A DNA stretch of 43,745 nucleotides from an uncultured Lachnospiraceae bacterium (GCA_934317845.1 CAKRES010000022.1:1-43745), one strand, 5' to 3'; positions 7,983 to 17,211 are shown, numbered from the stretch's first letter. The notes: generated from the letters alone by a model not told the origin. Numbers and translations: made by a program.

Positions 7983-8462
7983 TTATTCCGGATAGAGCAG
8001 ATTCTTTTCCGTGATGTGATAAAGTGTTTCATCAAGAAAACGTTTGGCATGGAATTTGGCCATAGAGAGATTTAAATCCAAATAATTGCCGCAATCTCTA
8101 GGAGAAGCACCTGGAACGTCACCCTCAAAATCACGGATAAATTCATACATTTCTGTGATCAGTCCGACAATGTCGCGGGATTCATAGTCTCCGGATAAAA
8201 TGAGATAAAATCCGGTACGGCAGCCCATTGGACCAAAATAAATGGTTTTCTCTGAAATACCTTCTTTATTTCTTAAAAAAGTTGCACCTAAATGCTCAAT
8301 AGTGTGGATCTCTGCGGTGTTCATAACAGGCTCCTTGTTTGGTCTGGTCATGCGCAGATCAAAAGTTGTTACCACGGTATTGCCGACGCGGTCTTTTCGT
8401 GACACATAAATGCCACGGAGTAAGTCTAAATGGTTCACTGTAAAACTGGCTATCTTTTCCAT
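7983..8462 (-). CDS. luxS: S-ribosylhomocysteine lyase LuxS
   Basis: 159 residues, the usual LuxS length. It cleaves S-ribosylhomocysteine to homocysteine and DPD, the precursor of autoinducer-2, as part of the activated methyl cycle. The metal site HTIEH (His53, Glu56, His57) with Cys124 in PRDCGNY and the catalytic Cys81 in GPMGCRTGFY are all present. GGAAAGGAAG lies upstream of the ATG at 8462. It has its own promoter, is divergent from gatCAB, and its mRNA may run on into the cysteine-rich gene because no terminator is visible at its 3' end. No pfs or metK gene is adjacent. Confidence 0.97.
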   Translation of the reverse strand: MEKIASFTVNHLDLLRGIYVSRKDRVGNTVVTTFDLRMTRPNKEPVMNTAEIHTIEHLGATFLRNKEGISEKTIYFGPMGCRTGFYLILSGDYESRDIVGLITEMYEFIRDFEGDVPGASPRDCGNYLDLNLSMAKFHAKRFLDETLYHITEKNLLYPE

Positions 8463-8497
8463 AAATATGCTTCCTTTCCATCATAGTATTATTTTAA

Positions 8498-8526
8498 AGT
8501 ATAACCCAATCAGAAAGGGAAAACAA
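8498..8526 (-). promoter_or_regulatory. Sigma-A promoter for luxS
   Basis: Minus strand TTGTTT (8526-8521), 17-base spacer, TATACT (8503-8498), giving a leader of about 29 bases before the luxS ATG. Confidence 0.65.
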
Positions 8527-8555
8527 CTGTCGGAAGAATGAATCTGCAAAATTCC

Positions 8556-8584
8556 TTGAATTTAAAAGGCCTGTATGGTATAGT
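8556..8584 (+). promoter_or_regulatory. Sigma-A promoter for gatCAB
   Basis: TTGAAT (8556-8561), 17-base spacer, TATAGT (8579-8584). Transcription would begin near 8591, giving a leader of about 107 bases that contains a T-box-like motif and a terminator before gatC. Confidence 0.75.
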
Positions 8585-8604
8585 AACAATGATTAAGGAA
8601 GAAA

Positions 8605-8620
8605 AAGGCTGGTACTGCGG
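8605..8620 (+). promoter_or_regulatory. T-box-like antiterminator motif in gatC leader
   Basis: AAGGCTGGTACTGCGG matches the T-box consensus as I remember it (AAGGGTGGTACCGCGG) at 14 of 16 positions, including the TGGN that pairs with the tRNA acceptor end. A terminator follows 25 bases later, as in transcriptional T-boxes. The leader from the visible promoter is too short for a specifier-bearing Stem I, so this may be a truncated T-box, a relic or chance. The same bases can also form GGCTG/CAGCC (8607-8611 with 8642-8646). Confidence 0.4.
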
Positions 8621-8645
8621 AGTATTTTGATATTATGAATTCAGC

Positions 8646-8676
8646 CCGGAGGCTAGTGATAGTCTTCGGTTTTTTT
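8646..8676 (+). terminator. Intrinsic terminator inside the gatC leader
   Basis: CCGGAGGCT (8646-8654) pairs with AGTCTTCGG (8661-8669), nine base pairs including two G-U, followed by seven T (8670-8676). The gatC ribosome binding site starts at 8684, so gatCAB needs read-through of this hairpin if transcribed from the promoter at 8556. Confidence 0.75.
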
Positions 8677-8697
8677 ATGTGTTAGGAGGTTGAACAA

Positions 8698-8991
8698 ATG
8701 GCAAATGTGATTTCAGATGAAACCATTGAGTACGTTGGCATTTTAGCCAAGCTGGAGCTAAGTGAGGAAGAGAAGGAAGCGGCGAAAAAGGACATGGGAA
8801 GTATGCTCGATTATATCGACAAGTTAAATGAGCTTGATACATCCAATGTTGAGCCGATGTCACATGTATTTCCGGTACAGAATGTATTCCGGGAAGATGT
8901 GGTAACAAACGGGGATAACAGTGAGGCAATGCTTGCCAATGCACCGGAGCGCAAGGATAACAGCTATCAGGTGCCAATGACCGTGGAATAG
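8698..8991 (+). CDS. gatC: Asp/Glu-tRNA amidotransferase subunit C
   Basis: 97 residues, normal GatC length. GatC bridges GatA and GatB in the amidotransferase that turns Glu-tRNA(Gln) into Gln-tRNA(Gln), and Asp-tRNA(Asn) into Asn-tRNA(Asn) where needed. The N-terminal helix pair with YVGILAKLELSEEEK and the family segment MLDYIDKLNELDTSNVEPMSHV are clear. AGGAGG (8684-8689) lies 8 bases before the ATG. The gatA start follows 13 bases after the stop. Expression is probably set by the terminator-bearing leader. Confidence 0.96.
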   Translation: MANVISDETIEYVGILAKLELSEEEKEAAKKDMGSMLDYIDKLNELDTSNVEPMSHVFPVQNVFREDVVTNGDNSEAMLANAPERKDNSYQVPMTVE

Positions 8992-9004
8992 GAGGAATGA
9001 GACA

Positions 9005-10462
9005 TTGAATTTGATGAATCTGACAGCGGTAGAGCTTGGAAAGAAAATTAAAAATAAAGAAGTTACGGTAGAGGAGGCATGTAAGGATGCCATTTCCCGT
9101 ATGAATACGATGGAAGGTCAGGTACATTCTTATGTAACTGTGCTGGAAGAGGAAGCTATTTTAGCACGGGCAAAGGAAGTACAGAAGGGGATCGAGGACG
9201 GTACCTATACTTCTGCTCTTGCTGGAGTTCCGGTTGCGATCAAGGATAACATGTGTACCAAAGATGTACTGACAACATGCAGCTCTAAAATATTAGAAAA
9301 TTTTGTGCCGACCTATACCGCAGAGGCGGTATGTAATTTAGAGCGCGCCGGTGCGGTGATCATTGGAAAGACTAATATGGATGAATTTGCAATGGGAAGT
9401 ACCACGGAGACCTCTTACTATGGTGTGACGAAAAATCCGTGGAATGAAGAACATGTGCCGGGAGGATCTTCCGGCGGTTCCTGTGCGGCCGTTGCAGCAA
9501 AGGAATGTTCTTATGCATTAGGTTCTGATACAGGTGGATCCATCCGTCAGCCGAGTTCATTTTGTGGTGTGACAGGTATTAAGCCAACCTATGGAACGGT
9601 GTCCCGTTATGGTTTGATCGCATATGGTTCTTCTCTCGATCAGATCGGTCCGGTTGCAAAGGATGTCACGGATTGTGCGACGATATTAGAAACGATTGCG
9701 TCTTATGATCCAAAGGACAGCACCAGCGTAAAACGGGAGTCTTATGATTTTACATCAGCGTTAGTGGATGATGTAAAGGGATTGCGCATTGGTATTCCAA
9801 AAGATTATTTTTCAGAAGGTCTGGATGAAGAGGTAAAAGCATCGGTACTTCATGTAGCAGAAGAACTCAAGAAAAAGGGTGCCATCGTAGAAGAATTTGA
9901 TCTGAGTCTGGTGGAGTATGCGATCCCTGCTTATTATGTCATTGCCAGTGCAGAGGCAAGCTCTAACCTGGCGCGTTTTGACGGTGTGAAGTACGGCTAT
10001 CGTACCGAGGAGTATGAAGGACTTCACAATATGTATAAAAAGACACGTTCCGAAGGCTTTGGAGCAGAGGTGAAGCGTCGTATCATGCTGGGTTCCTTTG
10101 TGTTATCCAGTGGTTACTATGATGCCTATTACTTAAAAGCACTCCGGACGAAAGCATTGATCAAAAAGGCATTTGACGAAGCCTTTGAAAAATATGATGT
10201 TATTTTAGCTCCGGCTGCACCAACAACCGCACCGAAACTGGGACAATCCTTAAGTGATCCGATCAAAATGTATCTTGGTGATATTTATACCATTTCTGTC
10301 AACTTAGCAGGATTGCCGGGAATCAGTATTCCTTGTGGAATGGATTCCAAAGGACTTCCAATCGGAGCACAGCTCATTGGAAACTGTTTTGATGAAAAGA
10401 CGATTATCCGTGCTGCCTATGCGTTTGAGCAGACTTATAAACGTCCGGAATTGGATGCATAG
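9005..10462 (+). CDS. gatA: Asp/Glu-tRNA amidotransferase subunit A
   Basis: 485 residues. This is the glutaminase subunit, which frees ammonia from glutamine for GatB. The amidase catalytic triad is visible: Lys80 (VAIKDN), cis-Ser155 (GGSSGGS) and nucleophile Ser179 (DTGGSIRQP). Start chosen at TTG 9005: AGGAGG (8990-8995), overlapping the gatC stop, is 9 bases upstream, whereas the in-frame ATG at 9014 would be 18 bases away. The close spacing with gatC and gatB marks one operon. Confidence 0.97.
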   Translation: MNLMNLTAVELGKKIKNKEVTVEEACKDAISRMNTMEGQVHSYVTVLEEEAILARAKEVQKGIEDGTYTSALAGVPVAIKDNMCTKDVLTTCSSKILENFVPTYTAEAVCNLERAGAVIIGKTNMDEFAMGSTTETSYYGVTKNPWNEEHVPGGSSGGSCAAVAAKECSYALGSDTGGSIRQPSSFCGVTGIKPTYGTVSRYGLIAYGSSLDQIGPVAKDVTDCATILETIASYDPKDSTSVKRESYDFTSALVDDVKGLRIGIPKDYFSEGLDEEVKASVLHVAEELKKKGAIVEEFDLSLVEYAIPAYYVIASAEASSNLARFDGVKYGYRTEEYEGLHNMYKKTRSEGFGAEVKRRIMLGSFVLSSGYYDAYYLKALRTKALIKKAFDEAFEKYDVILAPAAPTTAPKLGQSLSDPIKMYLGDIYTISVNLAGLPGISIPCGMDSKGLPIGAQLIGNCFDEKTIIRAAYAFEQTYKRPELDA

Positions 10463-10480
10463 AGGAAAGGAGTGACAAAC

Positions 10481-11917
10481 ATGGCAAAGCAATATGAGAC
10501 AGTCATTGGACTGGAAGTGCATGTTGAGTTAGCAACAAAGACAAAGATTTTCTGTGGTTGTTCCACTGCGTTTGGTGGTGCACCGAATACCCATACGTGT
10601 CCGGTGTGTACCGGAATGCCGGGTTCTTTACCTGTTTTAAATAAGCAGGTTGTAGAATATGCGATGGCAGTAGGGCTGGCAACGAACTGTGAAATTACAA
10701 GAAATGGAAAATTTGACCGGAAGAATTATTTTTACCCGGATAATCCACAGAACTATCAGATTTCCCAGTTATATCTTCCAATCTGCCGCAATGGACATGT
10801 AGATATAGAGACAGAGCAGGGAACCAAAGCAATCGGAATCCATGAGATCCATATGGAGGAGGATGCCGGTAAGCTGGTGCATGATGAGTGGGAAGACTGC
10901 TCTTTGGTAGATTTCAACCGTTCCGGTGTGCCATTGATCGAGATTGTTTCTGAGCCGGATATGAGAAGTGCAGAGGAAGTGATCGCTTATTTAGAGAAGC
11001 TGCGTCTGATCATTCAGTACCTTGGAGCATCTGATTGTAAATTAAACGAAGGTTCCATGCGTGCAGATGTCAATCTTTCCATCCGTGAAGTGGGAGCCGA
11101 AGAGTTTGGTACAAGAACCGAGATGAAAAACCTGAACTCTTTTAAGGCGATCGCCAGAGCTATTGAGGGCGAACGTGCCAGACAGATCGATCTGTTAGAG
11201 GAGGGCAAGCCAGTCATTCAGGAAACAAGACGCTGGAATGATGAGAAAGAATCCTCCTATGCAATGCGTTCCAAAGAGGATGCACAGGATTATCGTTACT
11301 TCCCGGAGCCGGATCTGGTTCCTATCGTGATCAGCGAGGAATGGATTAAGAAGATCGAAGCACAGCAGCCGGAATTCAGAGATGAGAAGATGGCTCGCTA
11401 TAAAAAGGAATATGAAATTCCGGATTACGACATTGATATCATTACCAACTCCAAGCATCTGGCAGATCTGTTTGAAGCCTGTGTAGCGATCTGCGGAAAG
11501 CCAAAGGAAGTATCCAACTGGCTTATGGGAGACACGATGAAGCTGTTAAAAGCAGAAGGAAAAGATCCGGAAGATATTTCTTTTGCACCGGAGCATCTGG
11601 CAGAACTGATCGAGCTGATCGACGCCGGAGAGATTAACCGTCCGGTTGCCAAAGAAGTGTTTGAACAGGTATTTAAAGAGGATGTCAGTCCAAAAGCTTA
11701 TGTAGAAGAGCATGGATTAAAGCAGGTAAATGATGAAGGTGCCCTTCGCACAACTATCGAGGAGATCGTTGCCAATAATCCACAGTCTGTAGAAGATTAT
11801 AAGGGTGGTAAACAAAAAGCAATTGGTTTCCTAGTCGGACAGACAATGAAGGCCATGAAGGGAAAAGCAGATCCGGGAATGGTAAATAAGATTTTAAAAG
11901 AAATTCTCGATAGATAA
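10481..11917 (+). CDS. gatB: Asp/Glu-tRNA amidotransferase subunit B
   Basis: 478 residues. This is the kinase and transamidase subunit that activates the tRNA-bound acidic residue and uses ammonia from GatA. The N-terminal signature TVIGLEVHVEL, a zinc site (CGCST..THTCPVCTG), the HEIHMEEDAGKL motif and a C-terminal helical YqeY-like tail (ending in GMVNKILKEILDR) are all present. ATG 10481 was preferred over the upstream GTG 10472 because AAAGGAG lies 8 bases before the ATG. An intrinsic terminator follows at 11941. Confidence 0.97.
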   Translation: MAKQYETVIGLEVHVELATKTKIFCGCSTAFGGAPNTHTCPVCTGMPGSLPVLNKQVVEYAMAVGLATNCEITRNGKFDRKNYFYPDNPQNYQISQLYLPICRNGHVDIETEQGTKAIGIHEIHMEEDAGKLVHDEWEDCSLVDFNRSGVPLIEIVSEPDMRSAEEVIAYLEKLRLIIQYLGASDCKLNEGSMRADVNLSIREVGAEEFGTRTEMKNLNSFKAIARAIEGERARQIDLLEEGKPVIQETRRWNDEKESSYAMRSKEDAQDYRYFPEPDLVPIVISEEWIKKIEAQQPEFRDEKMARYKKEYEIPDYDIDIITNSKHLADLFEACVAICGKPKEVSNWLMGDTMKLLKAEGKDPEDISFAPEHLAELIELIDAGEINRPVAKEVFEQVFKEDVSPKAYVEEHGLKQVNDEGALRTTIEEIVANNPQSVEDYKGGKQKAIGFLVGQTMKAMKGKADPGMVNKILKEILDR

Positions 11918-11940
11918 AAAGAGAAGATAACTATAACTAA

Positions 11941-11973
11941 GAAGGAAGATGCAAAACAGCATCTTCCTTCTTT
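11941..11973 (+). terminator. Terminator of gatCAB
   Basis: A perfect 12-bp stem GAAGGAAGATGC (11941-11952) with GCATCTTCCTTC (11959-11970), 6-base loop, then a short TTT. The T-run is weak but the stem is long. Confidence 0.75.
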
Positions 11974-11988
11974 AGGCATAAAGCAAAG

Positions 11989-12020
11989 AAAAAGAGGCTG
12001 TTTTGCAACAGCCTCTTTTT
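11989..12020 (-). terminator. Terminator of the LRR surface protein gene (bidirectional)
   Basis: GAGGCTGTT (11994-12002) pairs with AACAGCCTC (12007-12015) around TTGC. It is flanked by five A (11989-11993) and five T (12016-12020), so it is symmetrical. It ends the minus-strand gene 12 bases after its stop and backs up gatCAB termination. Confidence 0.85.
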
Positions 12021-12031
12021 GTGATCGGGAA

Positions 12032-15000
12032 TTATTTTACCTTTAAGGTGTAGGTCATCTTGTAACCATCTACCGTTGTTGTGATCTTAGTAGTTCCCTT
12101 TTTCTTGAGTTTGATCAGTCCTTTGCTATCAATAGATGCTACTTTCTTCTTAGAAGACTTGTAGGTTACCTTTAATGCGGTCCAGCTGGACGTATAACGG
12201 GAAGAACAGGTGCCGACTGATTTCTTTACCTTAATGGTTTTTTTCTTCAGTTCTCCGGCACTATTGCTGACAGAAAGTTTTTTCTTTATTGTCTTATTGA
12301 TCGTAACACTCAATGTAGTGCTTACACCATTGGCAGTAACGGTGATCACGCCTGTTCCTGCTTTCTTTTTGCTCTTATAGGTGACTTTGCCTTTTGAATT
12401 AACTTTGATATATTTGCTGCCCTTTGTAACTTTATAACTTACAGTCTTATCATTGCCATTGATAATTGGTTTGATCGTGTATGATTTTCTCTTTGCAATT
12501 TTCGTGTAAAGAGTTACGCTGGTAGTTTCTAATGATATAGTAGGCTGCGAAACGTTAACAGCAATGGATGCCAATTGTTTTCCTGAAGCATTCTTCACGA
12601 TGATATTGGCAGATCCGGTTTTTACAGCGGTGATCGTTGCGCCAGTCAATGATCCTCCGGACACAGTAACAATTTGTTCATTTGAAGAACTCCATGTGAT
12701 ACCGGTATCGGATGCCGGATAGGCATCTTTCTTCTTCGTAATTGACATGCTCACAGCTTCTGATGCGCCAGGATAGAAAGGCTTTTCCTTCGTACCGACA
12801 ACCTTAGGTGTTATGGTTGCAGCTGTGATCGTGTTATCTGCAGTAACTGTAATCTGAGCAGACTTTCCGGTTCTGTGACAATATACAGTGATCAAAGCGG
12901 TTCCCGGAGTGAGAGCGGTAACAACACCTTTTTCTGTTACTGTCGCAACAGCAGTATTATTACTTTCCCAGGTAAGTGTTTCATTATGGTTCGTTGGGTT
13001 TGATTTTACCAACTTGGCAAGATCCTTGGTTTCTCCCAATGATACGGTTTGTTTTTGATCTTTTTCATCGATCGAGATGCTGTTTAATGCTGTCTTTACA
13101 CGAATGGTAATATCTGTTGTGAAATTCGATTCTGTACCGGTGATGGTAAGCTTGGTAGAACCGGTTGCTACAGCAGTGACAGTCAGACTGGTGATGTTAT
13201 TTACTACAGTAGGGGTTCCTACTGTGGCAACACCAGGACTTGCAGTAGCAAATTGCAGTTTGTCTGTGCTTGCCAGTTTTGAATCAAGTACGGAACTTTC
13301 AAAGCTTAAGTTGAGTGTTTCTCCCTGGAAGATATCAACAGTAGCTCTTTTTGCTACCGGAGTTGGGGTATTGGTTGCTTCTGTCTTTGTAACAGCAACA
13401 TCTGTAATCGGATTACATACATTCACATCAATCGTAGTAGTTGTTTTTGATACGTTTGATGTTACGGTTACAGTTACTTTTCCAATATTTTTGGTTGTAA
13501 TCTTATCTGTTGCTTCCTCGATTGTTGCAATTTCCTGCTGATCTTTTGGGATCGTGAAAGAAAGAGTTTCACTTGCATTTGCAGGTTCTGTCTTAACAGA
13601 AGCTATATTTTTCAGACTCTGTGTCTGATTTACATTCATATTAATGCTCTTGGTAGCCGAGATTGACTGAACTACCGGCTGAATGTCTAAAGTAGCTTTG
13701 CTATTTGGTGTTCCTTTGTTTGTTACTGCCTCTATAGTGATCTTTCCGGTTGCGGCTTTTGGAGCAACCTGGAGCAGATAGCCCTTGTAATAGGTAGGCT
13801 TATTTGGTATTTCTGTTGTTTCGGTTGGAACAGTAACAGATGTGAGTTCAGTAGAGGCCTCATCTAAACGCCAGTAAATAGAATCTGTAGTTGGGTCAGC
13901 TGCTGAGGATAGTGTTCCTTCAACATAAAGGGTTTTAGTTTCTGTTTTGACACCATTTACATCATAAAAGATTTTTGAATTCTTTAATTCCTGAATATTG
14001 GCATCCTTAATTGCTTTTTTAATGTTCTCCTCAGATTTCAGATCATCTTTTTCAAGACTGCTGACATCATAGATCTTAACAGTACTATAAGGATTTGTAA
14101 CATCACATTTCTGTCCCGGAGTAACATATACGGTATATGTGAATTGATGATTGGTTTCTGCTACGGTGCCGACTAAGGTTGTCTGCCCGATTGCTTTTCC
14201 GGTTACTGTAACAGATGATCCATCAGCAGCAGCCTCAATGGTTGCAATTGTTTCGTCTTTGATAGACCAGGTAATACTGTTTGTTGCATCCTCCCCGGTT
14301 TCTGACTTAAGAGTAAAATCCTGATTTTTTGTTAATTTTTTCGTGTCCTTGATTCCAACCTGGAAGTCGTAGGTATTCTGTTTGATATTCTCTGCATCAC
14401 GTTTTTTGGTATGGAATACACTATCAGGAATGTTGATGCTGCATTTTTCTTTAAATAAATCTTTGTAGGTTTCTTTTAAATCTTCAAAACAGACAAAGGA
14501 GGTGAAAGCTACTTTGACATCTGTAAATGCATTTCTTCCAAGATCAAAAGCTTTTTCAGAGTCTGATTCAAATTCTTTGATCGGAGCATTTTCAAAAGCT
14601 TTTTCATCAATTGATGTTACCGTGGCTCCCAAATGAACCTTTTCAAGACCGGTGTTAGCAAAGGTACCGGATTTAATGGACGAAATCAATCCGGTAGAAG
14701 ATAATTCCGTAATTTTTTCACATCCACTAAATGCATTTGTATCTAAAGAATTAAGTCCTGACGGGAGAGCCAGCGTGGAAGCACCTTCTAAACCGGTCAA
14801 TGCTTTACAGTCCTCAAATGCTCCAGACGCAATCTTGATGAGCTGGCTGGTGTTATTCAGATTTTGAAAGGTGGTACAACCCTTGAATGCAGAAGGATCG
14901 ATACTGGTACAGGAGGTAGGGAGTGTAAAGCTGGTCAACTTAGAGCATCCTGCAAACGTACTTGCGGAGAGACTTTTGTAAGTAGAGTGATCAGTGCTGT

Positions 15001-16765
15001 TCGTACCTACTGTAACTGTCGCAAGTTTGCTGCAGGAGTTAAATACTGCTGTGCCCATTGCCTCAATACCATATGGGATCGAGATGGAAGATAATTCACC
15101 ACAGTTACTGAAAACACTATTACCAAATGTATAAGGAATATTTGCAGTATCTTTTGCTGCAAATGTGAAAGAAGACAGTTTTTTACAACCGGAAAAGGTT
15201 TCTGTTGCAAGCGTTGTGACTCCTTTTGGTAATGTAAAAGCGGTAATGCCGCTTCCCATAAATGCCTTTGCTCCGATGGTTGTAATACCGGAATTGGTAA
15301 GATCTTTTTCTACTCCGGCACCGTCGATTTCAGTTTGAGCATCCAGAACGTTTGTACGAAGCTGTAAATCACCGATCGTACTGCCATTAAATGCATTTGC
15401 TCCAATCTCGGTCAATGATTTTGAAATGGAAACAGTATCCAGGGAGATACAGCTTTCAAACATACTATCAGAAATCTTTGTGATCCGGTCCGGAATGACA
15501 AATCGTGCCAGAGCTGTACCGGCAAAGGCAGATTTTCCTATGGAATCAACTTTAGTTCCGGCATGAAAGTAGGCAAATGCTACATTGGAGTTTTTGAAAA
15601 CAGAGTTCCCCAATTTCGTGATACAGTTTGCAAATACAACAGGAATAGACTGGGTTAATTTTTTTACATTCATGAATGCTTCGTCACCGATCTCCAGAGA
15701 ATGAGCGGTATCTTCGTCGCAGTGTTCAAAACTGATCTCGGCTGCCTTCGCATCTGTAAAAGCGGCTTTGCCGATCACTTCGTTTGTTTTGGAAAAGATG
15801 ATTTTTTTAAAGGCTGTTTTTTGGAAGGCATTGTCTCCGATTGTTTTTACCTGGTCAAGAGAAGCAGCAAAATCCAGATCAGAGGAAAGATCCTCTGTTT
15901 TTGCTCCGTCAAGTACACTGGCAGCAGCTGTTGTAGACAGCTTCTCGCAGTTTTTGAACGTATCATCCGGTATGGTATCCTGATTCGGAATATTGACCGC
16001 TTCCAGCGCGGTACAGCCGCTAAATGTTCCGCTTCCGGTAAGCGTTTTTGCAGTGCCGGCAGATTCAGGTGGCAATTGATCCGGCAGTTGGACAGCAGAA
16101 AGATTTGTGTCATTGGCAAATGCCTCACTTCCGAGTGTGATCCAGTCTGACGTAAACTTCACTCCAGTGAGACTCTGGCAACCTGCAAACGCGTTATTTC
16201 CAACATGTTGTAAGGCTTTTGGCAATTCAAGGGTTTCTCCTTCTTTTCCAAGGAAACTACATCCGTTAAATGCATTATCTCCGATCGTGGTACAGGAAGA
16301 ATTTTCAGGAAATGTGATGCTGGTAAAATTCTGCTTACATCCTGAAAATGCTTCGTTTCCAATGGTAGTTACTGTTGGAGGGATCACAACAGAGATGAAA
16401 GTCTGTACATTAGTCATGCAGCCTGTTCCAATTGCAGTTACCGGATAAGTTGTGCCGGTTTTTGTTGTGATCATACCTTTGTCGTCTGCCAAACGAAGCA
16501 CTGTGCTTGGATTTGTTATGGTCTGGGTCAATGTGACATCATAACGAGTTGCAGTCACAGATGTACCATCTTCGTTTATTGTGTAGGTAATGTATGGGCT
16601 TGTAGCATCATACTGCCATACGATCTGATCTTCCCCAGGTGCCGCATGTGCATTTAGAAACGACAGATCCAGTTTCAGACAGCCTGCAGGCAGGTTCATC
16701 TGCATCAATACAAAGCAAAGAACCATAAACCAGGCTGCCAGGCGTTTGGTGATATTTCTTTTCAT
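12032..16765 (-). CDS. Giant secreted BspA-type LRR and Ig-like repeat protein
   Basis: 1577 residues. A signal peptide (about 1-42, ending AHAAP) directs export. Residues about 60-740 hold many LRR_5/BspA-type leucine-rich repeats (units such as TIGNEAFSGCKQ and KSGTFANTGLEKV). From about 790 follow several bacterial Ig-like (Big_2-type) domains, recognisable by ATIEAAADGSSVTVTGKA, ATVTEKGVVTALTPGTALITV and VASIDSKGLIKLKKKGTTKITT. No LPXTG or transmembrane anchor is visible; the C-terminus is very lysine-rich and may bind anionic cell wall polymers. BspA-type proteins act in adhesion to host matrix or other bacteria. AGGAGG precedes the ATG. The PilZ gene lies 36 bases upstream on the same strand, so c-di-GMP control is plausible but inferred. 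Confidence 0.92.
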   Translation of the reverse strand: MKRNITKRLAAWFMVLCFVLMQMNLPAGCLKLDLSFLNAHAAPGEDQIVWQYDATSPYITYTINEDGTSVTATRYDVTLTQTITNPSTVLRLADDKGMITTKTGTTYPVTAIGTGCMTNVQTFISVVIPPTVTTIGNEAFSGCKQNFTSITFPENSSCTTIGDNAFNGCSFLGKEGETLELPKALQHVGNNAFAGCQSLTGVKFTSDWITLGSEAFANDTNLSAVQLPDQLPPESAGTAKTLTGSGTFSGCTALEAVNIPNQDTIPDDTFKNCEKLSTTAAASVLDGAKTEDLSSDLDFAASLDQVKTIGDNAFQKTAFKKIIFSKTNEVIGKAAFTDAKAAEISFEHCDEDTAHSLEIGDEAFMNVKKLTQSIPVVFANCITKLGNSVFKNSNVAFAYFHAGTKVDSIGKSAFAGTALARFVIPDRITKISDSMFESCISLDTVSISKSLTEIGANAFNGSTIGDLQLRTNVLDAQTEIDGAGVEKDLTNSGITTIGAKAFMGSGITAFTLPKGVTTLATETFSGCKKLSSFTFAAKDTANIPYTFGNSVFSNCGELSSISIPYGIEAMGTAVFNSCSKLATVTVGTNSTDHSTYKSLSASTFAGCSKLTSFTLPTSCTSIDPSAFKGCTTFQNLNNTSQLIKIASGAFEDCKALTGLEGASTLALPSGLNSLDTNAFSGCEKITELSSTGLISSIKSGTFANTGLEKVHLGATVTSIDEKAFENAPIKEFESDSEKAFDLGRNAFTDVKVAFTSFVCFEDLKETYKDLFKEKCSINIPDSVFHTKKRDAENIKQNTYDFQVGIKDTKKLTKNQDFTLKSETGEDATNSITWSIKDETIATIEAAADGSSVTVTGKAIGQTTLVGTVAETNHQFTYTVYVTPGQKCDVTNPYSTVKIYDVSSLEKDDLKSEENIKKAIKDANIQELKNSKIFYDVNGVKTETKTLYVEGTLSSAADPTTDSIYWRLDEASTELTSVTVPTETTEIPNKPTYYKGYLLQVAPKAATGKITIEAVTNKGTPNSKATLDIQPVVQSISATKSINMNVNQTQSLKNIASVKTEPANASETLSFTIPKDQQEIATIEEATDKITTKNIGKVTVTVTSNVSKTTTTIDVNVCNPITDVAVTKTEATNTPTPVAKRATVDIFQGETLNLSFESSVLDSKLASTDKLQFATASPGVATVGTPTVVNNITSLTVTAVATGSTKLTITGTESNFTTDITIRVKTALNSISIDEKDQKQTVSLGETKDLAKLVKSNPTNHNETLTWESNNTAVATVTEKGVVTALTPGTALITVYCHRTGKSAQITVTADNTITAATITPKVVGTKEKPFYPGASEAVSMSITKKKDAYPASDTGITWSSSNEQIVTVSGGSLTGATITAVKTGSANIIVKNASGKQLASIAVNVSQPTISLETTSVTLYTKIAKRKSYTIKPIINGNDKTVSYKVTKGSKYIKVNSKGKVTYKSKKKAGTGVITVTANGVSTTLSVTINKTIKKKLSVSNSAGELKKKTIKVKKSVGTCSSRYTSSWTALKVTYKSSKKKVASIDSKGLIKLKKKGTTKITTTVDGYKMTYTLKVK

Positions 16766-16801
16766 AAGATTATCTCCTCCTATTTTTATTATTCATACTA
16801 C

Positions 16802-17158
16802 TTACTCAGAAAGACTCTCTTCGTATTTTTTGAATGCCGGGTGAAGAATCTCTGGTAAACCAACAAATTCGCATCCATAGACGAACGTGTTCTCCAATTT
16901 CTGGATGCGCACGATCTTCACTACGGTGTAGACTAAATTGTCCGGTTCGCCGAGGATGATCTTTGCATTGAAATAGAAATTGAGTGGTAAGACGCTGGTG
17001 CTGTAAAATCCGATACCGCGGGTAGAAATGTCAAATACTTCGATATCCGCTTCTTCAATACTCGCTTTTACGTTGTCCTGACAAAACAGGTCTGAGATCG
17101 TTAAGTCCAGTTTGATCGGAAGCCGTTTGGCCTTACGCTTGTCAAGTGGATTAGACAT
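16802..17158 (-). CDS. PilZ-domain c-di-GMP receptor protein
   Basis: 118 residues forming one PilZ domain. The RxxxR motif (Arg8-Arg12, RKAKR) and DxSxxG (Asp43, Ser45, Gly48 in DISTRGIG) needed for c-di-GMP binding are both present, then the beta-barrel strands and a C-terminal helix. No output domain is attached, so it probably acts by protein contact. It is the first gene of a two-gene unit with the giant LRR protein. AGGAGG precedes the ATG at 17158. Confidence 0.9.
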   Translation of the reverse strand: MSNPLDKRKAKRLPIKLDLTISDLFCQDNVKASIEEADIEVFDISTRGIGFYSTSVLPLNFYFNAKIILGEPDNLVYTVVKIVRIQKLENTFVYGCEFVGLPEILHPAFKKYEESLSE

Positions 17159-17211
17159 GAAAATGAACCTCCTTTTTTTATTATTTTATTGCTTGTGCAA
17201 TCTTGTCTTAA

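Noticed and set aside
13077..13541. 154-residue plus-strand open frame inside the LRR protein gene
   Set aside because: It is antisense to Ig-like repeat coding sequence, has valine/threonine-rich shadow composition and no ribosome binding site.
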